Shown: positions 1 through 11,414 of the stretch, in pieces
Layout of the letters: every line of letters starts with the position of its first letter
Numbering within the stretch: position 1 is the stretch's first letter
Source of the DNA: Rhytidiadelphus loreus
Lineage: Eukaryota; Streptophyta; Bryopsida; Hypnales; Hylocomiaceae
Length of the DNA stretch: 64,000 nt
Reading direction: 5' to 3'
Assembly: GCA_947034895.1 (NCBI GenBank)
Contig: OX344762.1
Coordinates: 50,571,087-50,635,086, forward strand
Program-made: the position numbers and the translations under genes
The notes under the pieces: generated by a model
The model's input: only the letters and a program-made list of their open reading frames with translations
The model's database searches: none
What the model was told of the DNA's origin: nothing

Positions 1-524
1 ATTTCCTATAGATGTACATTCTTAAATTTATTTTTTCTTCTCCTTTTTCATGTGACTTCGAAGACATTTGGGGCCTTCATGTTGATGAGTTCCATAATAT
101 CAAGATTGACATGAAAAAAATTGAAATTCGTAAAAACAATTTAGTTATTGCTCGAACGTTGACCATACTTGTACTAAATAATTCATGAATTGTTTCAAGT
201 GTGCTACCATAAAGTGACTATAACTATGACTAGGAAAAAAATAAATGTGAACTCTAAATTCTTTAAATATAAACAATTTATAATTACAACATCCTCTTTG
301 ATTTTCATTGTCTTAATTGTCTTCTAAGTCAATAAGGTAATTTGTTCATGGGTGATGTCCTCAAAAGAATGACATTAGAGATCTTCATTTTATAATATAA
401 AACATGATTGAAGTACTCAATAAATAACTAAAGACAGGGACGATGATAGTGGAAAGAACTAAGTAGGCTAATTCTTTCCATACATTTGATTTGCACTACT
501 ATAATTGCACTTCATATTTGTAAT
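1..524. other. AT-rich sequence, no gene seen
   Basis: Both strands are closed by frequent stops and I see no splice-consistent coding segment. It is simply AT-rich flank of the MITE-like element that begins at 525. Confidence 0.6.
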
Positions 525-888
525 GTCATTAGATGAGATTTTGGGGTTCTAGAGGGGCCGTTTCAGGGCCTTTCCAGACGTTGTTTCCCAGGCAGTGAAA
601 GAATGCCGCTGGCAGAATTATTTTAAAAAATAAAAAAAATAAAAAAAAAATCTTCAAATGAATTTTTCATTTATTTAAAAAAAATTAAAAAAATTAAAAA
701 AAATATTCTTCAAATGAATTTTTATTTTTTTATATTTTTATATTTTATTTTTTTTATTTTTTATTTTTTTTAATGACATTGCAATCTATATGCTACGTTA
801 GACAGCTGCCGCGTTGCGTTGGGAACGTCATTTCAGCGATTTCATTACTTGGGAAGAGCTGTGGAAGAGCTGAATCCCATCTAATGAC
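525..888. mobile_element. MITE-like element with 16-bp terminal inverted repeats
   Basis: The left end reads GTCATTAGATGAGATT (525-540). The right end (873-888) is AATCCCATCTAATGAC, which is its reverse complement with one mismatch. The interior is a short GC-richer stretch followed by A- and T-runs (about 620-770). The same right-end word, with GAATCCCATCTAATGA, recurs near 30759-30773 beside a similar AT-rich block, which supports a repeated family. I could not find a clear target-site duplication, so the exact ends and superfamily are open. The 124-codon open frame that overlaps the right end has no recognisable domain and I do not call it a gene. Confidence 0.5.
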
Positions 889-2824
889 AAAGCATGGCTT
901 TCATGAAGTGGATTCTTTAAAGTGCTATAATGTGGAGCTTGCTTTTTTTCTTGTGTGCTCGGATACCTATGACTTAGTAGTGGCATTCATAATCACAAAT
1001 GCGACTAAATACGGCATTGAGTGTATTCCACTATACACTCATTTATTATGGGGTCATGGGGCTTATAGGTTATTATTGATTTATGTACTTACTATTATCA
1101 ATCTCATGAATTATGATACCATTATTCACATAGTCCATCATTCATGAAGAGGGCATATAATGTGTAGGGATTTTTTTAAATTGTCATGATTGACATTGCA
1201 TTTATATGATGAACCACTTCAATGTGGTAACAACATCCTTAATTTTTTCGTTTAGTTTTTTTTTTAAATCATATTAAATCATTCATTTTTATAATTCTTT
1301 AGTGTATGAATGAAAAGATTACTAACTAAGTCCTGTACTACATTCAAATACATTGAATGCTAATCTTTATTTTTTATTTGCTTTATTAGTAATGCAAAAA
1401 ATTACCACAGATGTTGTATTTTATTTGTCATGGATGTTTTATATACTATATGAAACCTGCGTTTTAGTTGGCGGGTTGTAATTTTTTTATATGGATTTTA
1501 GAGAACATCGAAAAAAAGAACTTCTGTTCTTTCATCAATAATCATGTCCAACATAACATCTATATGTTTAGTAAAGCCTTGCATGGGTTCAAGGTAGATA
1601 TGAAATGAATTTGAACTCAAGTATTAAAAGTATTTTAAACTTGTTTGTTCATTTCAACCATTTATAAACATATGAAATCCATGACTTCATATGAATTGGG
1701 TTCATCAAAATACAACTAATAAGGTGTTTCATTTGTGATTGAAATTTTGAATACCGAAATTGGACTAGAGTATTAATGTTATGTAACATGAATTTCAAGT
1801 ATTATAAATTCTATCTACTATTTTTTTTTCCCAATATTATTCATAAGAATTTCATGATTTCAAGTGAATTATGGTCATTAACAAAAAAACAAATAATGCT
1901 CTTCATTACATTTTTTTCTTGAGAATGATGGAGCATTTATACTTTGAGGTTGTTTATTAAAGTTCAACAAGGGGCATTAAGTTTCGTAATCCCTTGAACA
2001 TTACAAGAAGTTCTGTTTGTACTAACTACTAAATGCACATGTGGGATTCTATCATTTACAATTGAGGCCTATAATTTCTTTTACCTTCATTACATTTTTT
2101 TTATGAGATTAACTCATTTTTTTGTTTATGTTCGTTAAAGTACAGTGGTTGGCCATCAAAAACTGTATCTCTTTAGAAATAATTATAAAACTCATGAATT
2201 GTACATGTGAAATTCATAAAGAAATTGTCCCTCTTATTTTTTTTCTTCCCTTATTTTTCTTTCACAAGATAAACTATCATTATTTTGCGGTCTTTCAACT
2301 ACAATGTGGGGATCATTAATTTCAAATCTCTTGAGTTTTTTTTATCAAAAAGCATTCATACTGAAAGCTCAAGCATTTTGCATGTGCCATACTAAAAGAT
2401 CCAAAGCATTTATAGTAAAAGCTTATGCATATTACATGTCGCATCAATTTCTGGTCATGCATAAATGTTTTTTTTTTCTAAATTTTCTCAAATATGTTAA
2501 CACAAAGATTTATAGAAATTTTTAAAAGTTCATCACACTTTGAATCATAGTACTTTACTATAAGTGGACTACTAAATGAAAAGTTGTTTTAGAGCAAAAA
2601 ACATCTATAATTCTCTTAAAGTATGCATTGTTGACTTCAAAAACTATAGAAGCTCACAGTGCACGTGAAACTACTATACAAGTAATTTACTTGTTAGACA
2701 AATATTTTGGAAACCATACAAATTGGAAACCATCCAATTTGCTTATTTTTGCAATTTTAGGCGTACTTTCCTTGGTGGATTTAGTACAAAATAAACTTTT
2801 TTTACTTGCACTAATCCGGACCTT
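889..2824. other. AT-rich intergenic DNA, nothing recognised
   Basis: Frequent homopolymer runs and stop codons in all frames. The small open frames (for example near 2122-2525) are low-complexity and lack domains, codon bias or splice context. No repeat boundary was recognised. Confidence 0.5.
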
Positions 2825-3660
2825 AGCATTGGAGTTACCTTGCCTTGGCGCGGGGGGCTTGTAAGAAGTAGCTTCGATGGAGGCTCGGCAGAGGTTCGGG
2901 AATTAGCTTTGGCGGCTTGGTACAGGTTTGGGTTGTCGTCTCTCCTGCTATAGGGACCTCTTGCGTGTCCCAAACCCGCAGAAGTTTTTGCAGTGTGGTG
3001 GAGTGCGCGCGGGTGAAGTTTTTTGCTTTGTGGTGGAGTGCGCTTTGTTGTTGTAATTTCGCGTGCGCGTCAAGGTTTAAGATTTGTGGAGTGCACGTTT
3101 GTGTGTTTTCCGTGCGCGCGTGAAGGCTTAGGATTTCAGAAGTGCTTTGTGTGCTGTTCGTGCGCGTTTTCATGTTTCTCGGTGTTCTGAGTGTACGTTT
3201 GTGTGCTGTGGGCGTGGGCGGTGGTGTGTGCTCCATGTCTTCATTCCTGGGTTTAGGGTTTTCAACTGTATGAGCTGCGATGGATGAGTAGAGGCGAATA
3301 TTTGAAAACGGAATTTTCATTGAAGCCTTCTGTTGGATGCTGTGTTGGGGTATTGCGTGCTTTTTGGATTGGAGGTGGGGGACCCTGGAGTGAGGTGAGC
3401 GCAAAGATCAGGTCTGCGATCGGTTCTTCATCAGCTTCTGAATCTTGGGTGATTGAGGTGAGAGGTACATTTTGTTTTTGAGCTGTTGGTTTCTTGTCAA
3501 TCATAGCGAGAATGAGAGAATTGTTCAGGGGTTATATCATGTTTTCAGACTCTGTAAGAGTTGATGGTCTTGTGGATGCAATGCGTACTCTCCAGCTTGG
3601 AAGGCTAGATCCATTGGAGTTTCAAATTTTGATCTGTTTTGTTTTTTGAAATTTTCTCTA
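2825..3660 (+). other. GC-rich island with short direct repeats; possible promoter or 5' region
   Basis: Base composition changes sharply here to G/T- and CpG-rich. The 15-mer TGTGGTGGAGTGCGC occurs exactly at 2994-3008 and 3029-3043, a shortened form occurs near 3085, and there are several GTGCGCG words. Two + strand open stretches follow: 3284-3481, and one beginning at the ATG of 3513 (MRELFRGYIMFSDSV...) that runs to about 3646. I recognise neither protein. The CpG richness in AT-rich DNA resembles an unmethylated promoter/5' region, but no downstream gene on this strand can be tied to it except, at a distance, the 4.9-12.3 kb locus. Confidence 0.35.
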
Positions 3661-4190
3661 ATCTAAGTGACTATGGCTCATTGTTTTAGCCGGTTTTGCC
3701 TTTAAGAGAGGAACTTAGGAATTGAATGTGAGGTTCATAAATTCAGTATGCAATTATGTATTGTGGATTTAGAAGTTGGAGATGCAAATGGATTGTTAAA
3801 GCAGTGTTGAACAATTCCCAAGGGCAGTAGCATTTGATACTAATGTCCTACTAATGTAGTAAGTAGTTATAATCAGTTTTTGGAACTTCAAATTTGAACT
3901 CCGATGCACTACTGAAGTTTGAAACTTAAACCAAATGTATGTGTAGTGACCAAAAATTTTCGTGAGTTGCGGGTTTGGTGGAGCAGCGTGCATAAAAACA
4001 GTTTTTGAGGTTTGTGTTTGCATTAACTTTTAATTAGGGTTTACGTCAATCACTACTTTAATCGTTGGTTTTACAATAACAACATTTAAGGATATTTCAT
4101 TGTGTTTCAGGTCTGTAGTTGCGACTTTATTGTTTTGAAAGGCAATTAGGGTTTCTATCAAATTTTTGTACCACATAGAACATGAGAAGG
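3661..4190. other. Flank between GC-rich island and palindrome-bearing locus
   Basis: AT-rich, with no coding segment recognised. The composition is ordinary up to the first 19-bp palindrome at about 4192. I searched by eye for inverted repeats or a target-site duplication marking the left end of the locus and found none. Confidence 0.4.
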
Positions 4191-4872
4191 TTTATCGTCA
4201 AGTCGAGGATAAATGAATACGAGAAGTGAGCTGATCCCGGACACACTAATGTCACAATCCCATAGGAAAAAATACATTACATAATAATTAACATTCAGTG
4301 CCTACTTTTAAAAATAAAAAATATCCTCGACTCGACGATACTAATAATAAACCCTCCGGAACATGGAGGCGACAATTGAAAGAAAACAGGAAAACCAACA
4401 GACAAAAATCAAGATACAAAGACGATGATATTGTCGACTCAACAATACGTCAATCAAAACGATAATCTTATTCTAAAAATAAAATTACAGAAGAACCTGG
4501 ATGAACTATATGAAAATTCGGAACAAAAATGATGAAAACATGAACAAGAACAAATGTCTATGAGTAGACAATATAGTGAAACACATGAAATTTGTGTATC
4601 GTCGATTCGACAATATATAAGATCTACCAATAAACATACAATTACGAGACGACGAATAAAATTTTGTGATTTAGATATAAATAAAAAAGATAAAAGAATG
4701 AAAGGCTGTCACAAAACCAAGTACAATGGATATGAGATATTGAAGAAATGGAAATGAAATTGATACCACAGTACTCAAGCTTTGCAAAGAGTGTCTACCA
4801 TCTATACCGCAAAGGACATCGATTAAATATCGAAAATCTTTTTCTCTTCAATGTATCCTTGAGTTGACAATA
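4191..4872 (+). promoter_or_regulatory. Cluster of five palindromes upstream of the fusion locus
   Basis: Five of the 14 copies lie within 680 bp directly before the first coding ATG (4914), at about 4193, 4322, 4429, 4598 and 4854. This is the densest cluster in the window. An acceptor-like TATATCAG precedes GGTAACAACATGG at 4904-4919, so this stretch could be a 5' UTR intron, a promoter, or both. The regulatory reading is inference from position and density alone. Confidence 0.4.
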
Positions 4873-4913
4873 CATGAATCTGATGATGACACTGTGTATA
4901 TCAGGGTAACAAC

Positions 4914-6339
4914 ATGGCAACAGAGGATGGATACAGTTACTTGGTGACAGAGCGGCACATTGAGCCTTTTGTAAACCATAGTGACGACGAGGCCTTCCTG
5001 AAAGAAATGGAGGCGACCTATGGAAAACTTTGGCAGTTCAAAGATCACGTAAGTACATGGAGTTTTGGGGTCAGTAGGTGGAAGAACTATGTGTACCTAT
5101 TACCTAAGATACCGAGCCCAAAGGAAAACTCAATACCTTCCCTGGAATATGAAAGAGAAGGTCATGCTCATTGACGACTACCAGACGAACTACGTTATAA
5201 TTGTACTACGGGATGTAGACGACAACGGGATCCCAGGCAAGCACTGCCACTTCCTTGTTATTGACGTGAATTCATACCACGGGAAGTTTGACCTCGACAA
5301 CCTCATGACCTTCTTAGAAGGTTCAGAGATGGATTCCCTAAATGAAGAGTTCGAAAAATGTGGTTACGTTCCGTGGAGAAATGGTTCTGCAAAATCAAAT
5401 GCAAGTAGACTGTGTTTGATTTGGCAGACACTTGACCACTACGCATTAGCTAATATCGCCCCACTCCCAATAGTTGGAGGATATCAATCTCAACAGATGA
5501 GGAGATCATCAGATTGCGGGCTACATCCTCCCTCTAGTAGGACTGGGGATGCCAGTCGCGGAACAAGACCTGCACAAATCAGGTCGGATCCAAGGAAGTG
5601 TGATCTGCCCCAACAAGAGCAGGCGGAATCCAATAGGAAAAGGAGAAAATCTATCCCTCCAGGTGGAACACCAGGGAGTTCAGGGGTAATACTAACGACT
5701 GTTGAAGCTACTCCATCAACATCACAATCTCCCATGAAAGACCACGAGAAGTTTGCGACATATCAACGTGATTTCTGGTGTGATCACAAGTCTTGCTTCC
5801 TTTTTGAGCAGGAGATTGTGCAAGTCTATATCAAGCAGTGTATACTTGCGCGAGACCAATACATCATCCGCACACTGCAGAGAAACATAGTAGATTCCAT
5901 AAAGAATGAACTTGTGCAGCTTGGGCACATGAAGCAATGGCAAATTCTATGCCTCACTCCTGTTGACATAAAAAACGAGCTCCTAAAGAGGAAGCCGGTG
6001 ACGTGGGACGAAATTAAGTCTGGCAGATTCATAATTATTAACGGCCAGCATAGCGTGACTACATCAATGGAACTTCAGAAAGAAGGATGCGGCGAGGCCA
6101 GAAGGGTGGAGCTTCAAACTTGGGATGCATGGATTGTTTGGTCTCTAGATCCAAACAAGTTAAGAAACATCTCTAAGTTTTATAACTGCACCAATCATTT
6201 AGACCACGCCCAACCTACTTGGGGGAATCAGATAATAAGTTGCCGAAATATCTGGATTACCTGCAAGCGGGCCACCGACATACGAACGGAGGCATCAACC
6301 CGGAAGAATAAAGCTATGTACCACGTCGAGAACCATAAG
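4914..6339 (+). pseudogene. ParB-like N-terminal exon of the fusion locus
   Basis: The start is ATG at 4914 (MATEDGYSYLVTERHIEPFV...), after an acceptor-like CAG. The frame is open for about 50 codons, shifts by one at the GGGG run 5067-5070, then stays open without a stop to the GTAAC donor at 6340. Near residues 355-385 is WDEIKSGRFIIINGQHSVTT, which resembles the ParB/sulfiredoxin-fold signature (I..GQHR..A). It is followed by a Cys/His/Trp-rich stretch containing KFYNCTNHLDHAQPTWG. ParB family proteins bind palindromic DNA and, in some members, act as CTPases or nucleases. I cannot confirm the fold by eye, and the usual Arg after GQH is Ser here. I considered an intron at 5049 (GTAAGT) and rejected it because no acceptor restores phase, while removing one G restores the frame. 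Confidence 0.5.
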
Positions 6340-6568
6340 GTAACAAATTTCACTTCTCAGTATTGTCGACTCAATGATAATAGATTAATATATTTGAACT
6401 TAGTATTACCACGGTGAAAGCAGTGCTTTCAATTTGTAAATATTAAATAATGAAATATTCATCCCGGGCCAATTTTTTGGTTTCCTATCGTCGAGTCGAG
6501 GATACATACTTCATTTACTAGACCTGTATGTTTCAATTCTAATACTTTGGAATGTGGTTTTCATGTAG

Positions 6569-8355
6569 AGCTTCACGATGGCGGTTCTTGATCGGTACCA
6601 GAATCTTAATCCTGATAGGGAGGGTACGTGTGTGAAAAGTCTGAACGATCTGAAGAACGAGATTCAGATAATCACCTTACCCGACGAGCTCTTTGCGTTC
6701 TGGGAGAGATTCCTCACGAAGCACTCGGAGGGAGAGATAATTGAGCCTATCTCCGGGATGTAGTTCAAGAATATCAGAGGCTTCAAGAAGAAGACAATGT
6801 CTTTAAAGAGAGAATTTTTCAGGCATTGCGGTCATTTCACGGACAAGGACTATGGTGCATTTGTGCAGCACTTATTAGGCGACACGCCAGACCGCAAAGC
6901 AACATATCCTAAATTGTCTGTGTCTAAGACCAAAATTCTAGTCGCAGATAACATAGCGGCTGGAGACTGGATTGAGTGCAGGAAGCGAAAGAAAGTTGTA
7001 CTCCAGGACTTAGCAGCCATCAAACTTTCGCTCAATCTGACAGACAAGGGGGGGGGGGACGTCATTGACAAGACGTGGAAGTCATGGAAGGCGCGACACA
7101 GGTTCACATCCGCAACCTGGGACTTCCTCGTCTCTCACCCAAAGAACGAGTATTTCAAAAAAAGGCTTTAGAACGATGCGTGGAGCAAACGAGCCAAAGA
7201 TCTGGTGAAGAATTTTCCGGAGGTTCTACATATATTCACGCAGTTCATGAAACTGAAATATCGGCTTGACGAACCGTCAAGGGATATGCAAGTCAGGGGA
7301 ATCGATTTAGATGCAAGGGCACTGGTGACCAGCTCGAACTACCAGTACGTGCACCGCGACATCTACTTCGGTCTCTTGGATGTCAGAGAGGTTCCAAGAT
7401 CCAACCAAGCCATGGAAAAAATGGCCAATGTGGATCCTCACTTGAAGTTTCTCTCAGAGAAGCTTCAGCCGAAAATGACTGAGCCATTCGTGTGGCTCCT
7501 CATTCTACGCAGTAGGGCTGATGTCAAGGTTGCAGCAAAGTTTGTAGCCCAGAAGATGAAGGATTATGATTGTGTGCAATCGTCATACGTTCCAATCAAA
7601 GCTGAAATGCTCGACAACTGCACAAATCGTAATATTGCAGATGATGTTCCACTCCTCTTTCTGTTTAAGAAAGATAGCGAATTCGCATCTTCAGTTCGGG
7701 GATGTGTAAAGGCAGAATACAAAACCCCTGTCAACTGCCAATACTACTTTGAAGTTTCGAAGAACACGAAGGCCAAGTGGAGGATCAATGCAATAGAACT
7801 TAGAATGGAGTTCTACCTTGAAATCTTCTAGGATTTTGCGGCTCCCGGTGAAAACGTCCTTGGTATCTATTGTGGACCAAAATTTATGCTAGCGGCAAAG
7901 GTCAGTCAAATGCGAGGCCATTGTATAGTCGACTCGACGATAGCAGTATGAGTGTGATAAAATAGCCTATTGAAACAAGTTCTACGTATCTATGTTTTTG
8001 TCATCTCCATCGTTGTGGTCATTCTATTGTCGACTCGAGGATAGGATTTGTTGTCAATGGCATGATTATTAATTGGGTGTTCACATTGTATCAGATGTTC
8101 GGTGCATATTTCTATGGGTTCTGCGATAGGGACGATTCGAAGGGCTACCGAAAAATTGCATACCTAGTGGATAAAATGGACAAGAACGACTTCATGTTTT
8201 CGAACTTGCCGTATTCGTTGGCGTATGTGAAACCACCAAGTCGAGTGCCGTTGGTTGTGGACTCAAATTTGCCTCCGTTACCGCCCACAACATATGAATC
8301 CTCGTTCGATGTGCCCAGGACAGCAGAGAGCCAGAGAGAGAGCGAGGCGCAGTAG
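6569..8355 (+). pseudogene. Degenerate beta-class DNA methyltransferase-like exons
   Basis: Two exons, 6569-7900 and 8095-8355, are joined at AAG/ATG. Across the junction the protein reads PGENVLGIYCGPKFMLAAK then MFGAYFYGFCDRDDSKGY. This lines up with the AdoMet-binding motif I region of bacterial/phage N4/N6 methylases (PGD.VLD.F.GSGTT..AA...GR.Y.G.E). The acidic residue after VL is Gly and the GSGT core is changed. I see no DPPY/NPPY motif upstream, where a beta-class enzyme would carry it, so even an unbroken version may be non-catalytic. TAG codons interrupt at 6761, 7169, 7829 and 8353. The intron 7901-8094 holds two of the palindromes. Phage ParB-methylase fusions are known, which makes this pairing plausible. 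The methylase call is by motif only. Confidence 0.4.
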
Positions 8356-8420
8356 GTCCTCAAATGGTTGATGATCTTTGTGGAGTGAACATCAACCAAT
8401 TTGGGACAAATACCTTCCAG

Positions 8421-9803
8421 GTGTTCTTATGGATGAATCAGCCAGCGGGTGCTCATGAAATGACAAGAGAACCGACTGCAACTCAAGGGGAGCGAGCAAG
8501 AGTTGAGGGCGAAGAGCCGCAAGAGCCAGGAGCTCAGAGCCGAGAGCTGGAAGTAAGGGCGGAGCCAGGTAGAACACCGAAGGAAGAAGAAGGGGCACCG
8601 TCGGAGCCCGCAGCAGCACTCCAGGCCCCAACATGCGCACAGGCGGATCAAGTCGATTGGGATGCCATGGAGACGGACACCGAGTTCGAAGAACTCCTTC
8701 GCGTTCATTCAACGCTGAACCGGAGCAGGCCACTTCAAGCTCCGTTGCAGGACATGGGTACATGCGGCGCAACAGACGCAGTTATTAACGCTATGCCTGT
8801 GGAACGCTCGGCTTCTACACTCAAGAAGCGTTGGATTGCGCAGTGCTCAAAGATCAGCGACATCAGCGACGAGGATGAAATAGATCGTTCGCATTCCTCC
8901 GATGAAGACGATGTTGAAGGCATGCCCCCCAAACTTGACAAAAAATCAATCCTCCTATGAGACGGGAAGGTTAAGGTTGAAGGTGACTAGTGGACACACC
9001 AGGAGGAAGCCCAAAAGCGTAGGATACTGAGGCAATAGGCGAGGGAAGAGACAGATAGACAACTTGTTGAGGCCGTCGCTTGCAGTCAAGCGGCCAATGC
9101 CAAAATATCTATGGTGCAGCATGAGTCCAATGCGAAGATCTCTTCCCTCGAGGATTAGTTGAAAAATTTGGTTGCCGCCATTCAATCTCAATCAGGCGGA
9201 TCGCTAATCCTACCTTCGCCGATTCCCGAGGCCCCACCACAACAGCAACCGGTGACCACCTCCGACTAGAATGACCTAGACAAAGTCCAGGAATTGGAAT
9301 CTGGATTGCCGGATCCTCGACTCGAGGATAAGGTTGATATTACCTCTCCCTCCCCTGTGGATGTGAATGCAATCCCCTAGGGTTCCCAAGTGGATAAGGT
9401 GCCATCCTCGGACCAAGCAGTCTCAGATGTGATACCTGAGACACAAAGAGTCTCTCCTTTAAGAGACCTTCCCGATGGGGATGAGAGCCGTCGTCGAGTT
9501 GACAATAATGTCCAAGGGTCGGCGCAACCTAATTCTGTTGCCGAGGTAGGCATTGAGTCTCATTGATCTACCAGGCCCAATCCCTTGACAATTACGCCCA
9601 GGCGCTTACTGCTGGAATCACCTGCATCTTTAGAAAAGAAGGTCAATTACAGCTTCAGTGAGGACGACGTCGGTGAAGGTGTTGGAAAACAGGAAGATGT
9701 CGGGGATGATGTGGGCGCGAAGGAGGGCGTCGAGGGAGATTTGGAACCGACACCCGTTGGGCAGCAGGTGGAGAATGATCCGCACAAGGTAGATTCATCA
9801 CAG
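8421..9803 (+). pseudogene. Acidic, Glu/Gln/Pro-rich linker exon of the fusion locus
   Basis: A single frame of 461 codons runs from an acceptor CCTTCCAG to a donor CAG/GTACAA. It is broken by TGA (8958, 9564) and TAG (8988, 9036, 9156, 9267, 9378). The composition is low-complexity: Glu-, Ala-, Pro- and Ser-rich, with an SDEDEIDRSHSSDEDD acidic block and a probable short coiled coil around 9000-9180. No domain is recognised. Two palindromes lie in the exon; the one at 9312 encodes DPRLEDK. Several stops fall where Gln, Arg or Trp would suit the local composition. Confidence 0.5.
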
Positions 9804-10333
9804 GTACAACCATCAGATCCTTACAATTTTGATTGACTCTCATATACGCAAAGTTATGGATGATTGATTTGTTCTGTTAGAGACAACGGAATTCATTTCG
9901 TAATCTGAAATTGCATTCGGATGCATGATGCTTGACAGGATGGTGTGGCCACTCCTTGATTGCATGCGCGTGGCGGCAAATCCATCTGTGTCTTCAATGC
10001 GTGTAGTCCAGTGCACCATAGATATGAGTGTATAGTTTTGGCGGCTGTAGATGTAAACAAAAAACATGTATGTAATATATTTCACTTGTAAATGAAGTAT
10101 ATCTGTTGAAATTGCAAAAACGGGCTCAAAAGTCTAATTGTCTTTTGCTTTCCATGTTTTTTTGCTCAACTCAAAAAACATAAAAGCGTGCATCGTTCGC
10201 TGCCTATGAAAGCACACCCTAACGGGAGCAAGCAAACGATTAGTGGATTTCAGTGTTCCCTCCCGTTTTCTAGCTCACATGATTTTGCATTCAAACAGGT
10301 AACTCTATTTCTATGTTGTCTTGACTTGATCAG

Positions 10334-11128
10334 GTAGAATCGAAGGACGAGAGAGAGGTCGTCCCAAGGAATGTAGCGCCTCTAGTGCCCCCACCGCGGA
10401 GGAAGTGGCTGAACATTGTCTTCGACTTGAATGGGGTGCTCTGCCAAGTCGCCACCAGGGCGTATGGCACAAATGGAAAATTCCAACCCTACCAACTCGA
10501 AGACAAAGTTCTCTGCCATAGAACCCCCACGATCGTTGGACCCAAGGCTGTATTCACTCGACAGAATTTAGAGAGTTTCCTGCGAGAGGTTTCCAACATC
10601 GAACTGGGTACTAGTATGGAGCGCCATGTTCAAGTCCAACACGGAACCCATTGCTGGACACCTGTTCAGCAGAGGCAGGGCCCCCTATGATGTGTTGAGC
10701 CAAGATCAATGCAAAAGAATAGAGGTCTCTCCTGGGAATTTTCTTCATTTTGGCACAAAGGGTGTCTTCATGAAGGTTCTGTCCGAGACCTTGTTCATGA
10801 ATCCCAGCGGAGACACGTCTTTCACTGTGGACAACAACCTCCTCGTCGATGACTTCCCGGAGAAGGGGATTTGTAATGAGAGGGGAAACACCGTGATTCT
10901 CGAAACTTGGAGTCACGCCAAGCGGAGGGACAATTCCTCTTGGGAGACAACCTGCCGTGGCTTCGGCGTCTCATCTCGGACTGCCAACCGGGGAGACTGC
11001 GAGAGTACGTAGAGGCCAACCGGATTGGGCTCGAACCCCTGGTAGCTAGGGACTACAATCACACCCGAATTGGAGATGCCATGAGGGAATCCGCAAATAA
11101 CGTGGGAGTCCGTTACGAACTGTCGGCA
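10334..11128 (+). pseudogene. FCP1/NLI-IF-like HAD phosphatase domain, frameshifted
   Basis: The first part, KWLNIVFDLNGVLCQVATRA, matches the opening of the plant FCP1-homology/HAD family, where the canonical DxDG(T/V) motif here reads DLNGV: the second catalytic Asp is Asn. Later come WSAMFKSNTEP and a TVDNNLLVDDFPEKGICNE stretch resembling HAD motifs II and III, with a Lys/Asp pair conserved in plant FCP1-like proteins. The frame shifts by one base near 10610 and returns near 10930. The two shifts compensate, so the exon keeps a length divisible by three. FCP1-like enzymes dephosphorylate Ser/Thr residues; with Asn in place of Asp, activity is doubtful. The exon ends best at GCA/GTAAAT (11128). 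Confidence 0.6.
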
Positions 11129-11414
11129 GTAAATTTAGTCATTGGGAGAGGCCGTCATAGGACGTAGGGTAACGCGGTTGAACCCACGTTCGTAGAACAA
11201 TAATAACATTTTGTATTCTATAATCTTGTATGCTATGATCTTCTGTAAATAATATATTCAGTTTGGACTTAGCTTTTCTTTATCTTTGCATTTCTGCTCC
11301 GCTTGTTTCTTTCTGTGGTTTTCCTTTCCGAATTATAGTTCTCTTGCATCTCTTCTCGTCATTCTTTTCGTGGAATTCGCATGGTGTTCTCTTGTAATTC
11401 AGTCCTTCCTGCAG

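Noticed and set aside
2835..3404. 189-codon minus-strand open frame
   Set aside because: Thr/Pro/Lys/His-rich composition follows from the G/T-rich island on the other strand; no domain, start context or splice chain.
5049..5074. Intron with GTAAGT donor in the first exon
   Set aside because: Only about 26 nt and no acceptor preserves phase; a one-base homopolymer error explains the frame change.
6361..8043. Palindrome pairs as the ends of small MITEs in introns
   Set aside because: The DNA between paired sites differs completely between pairs, so they are not copies of one element.
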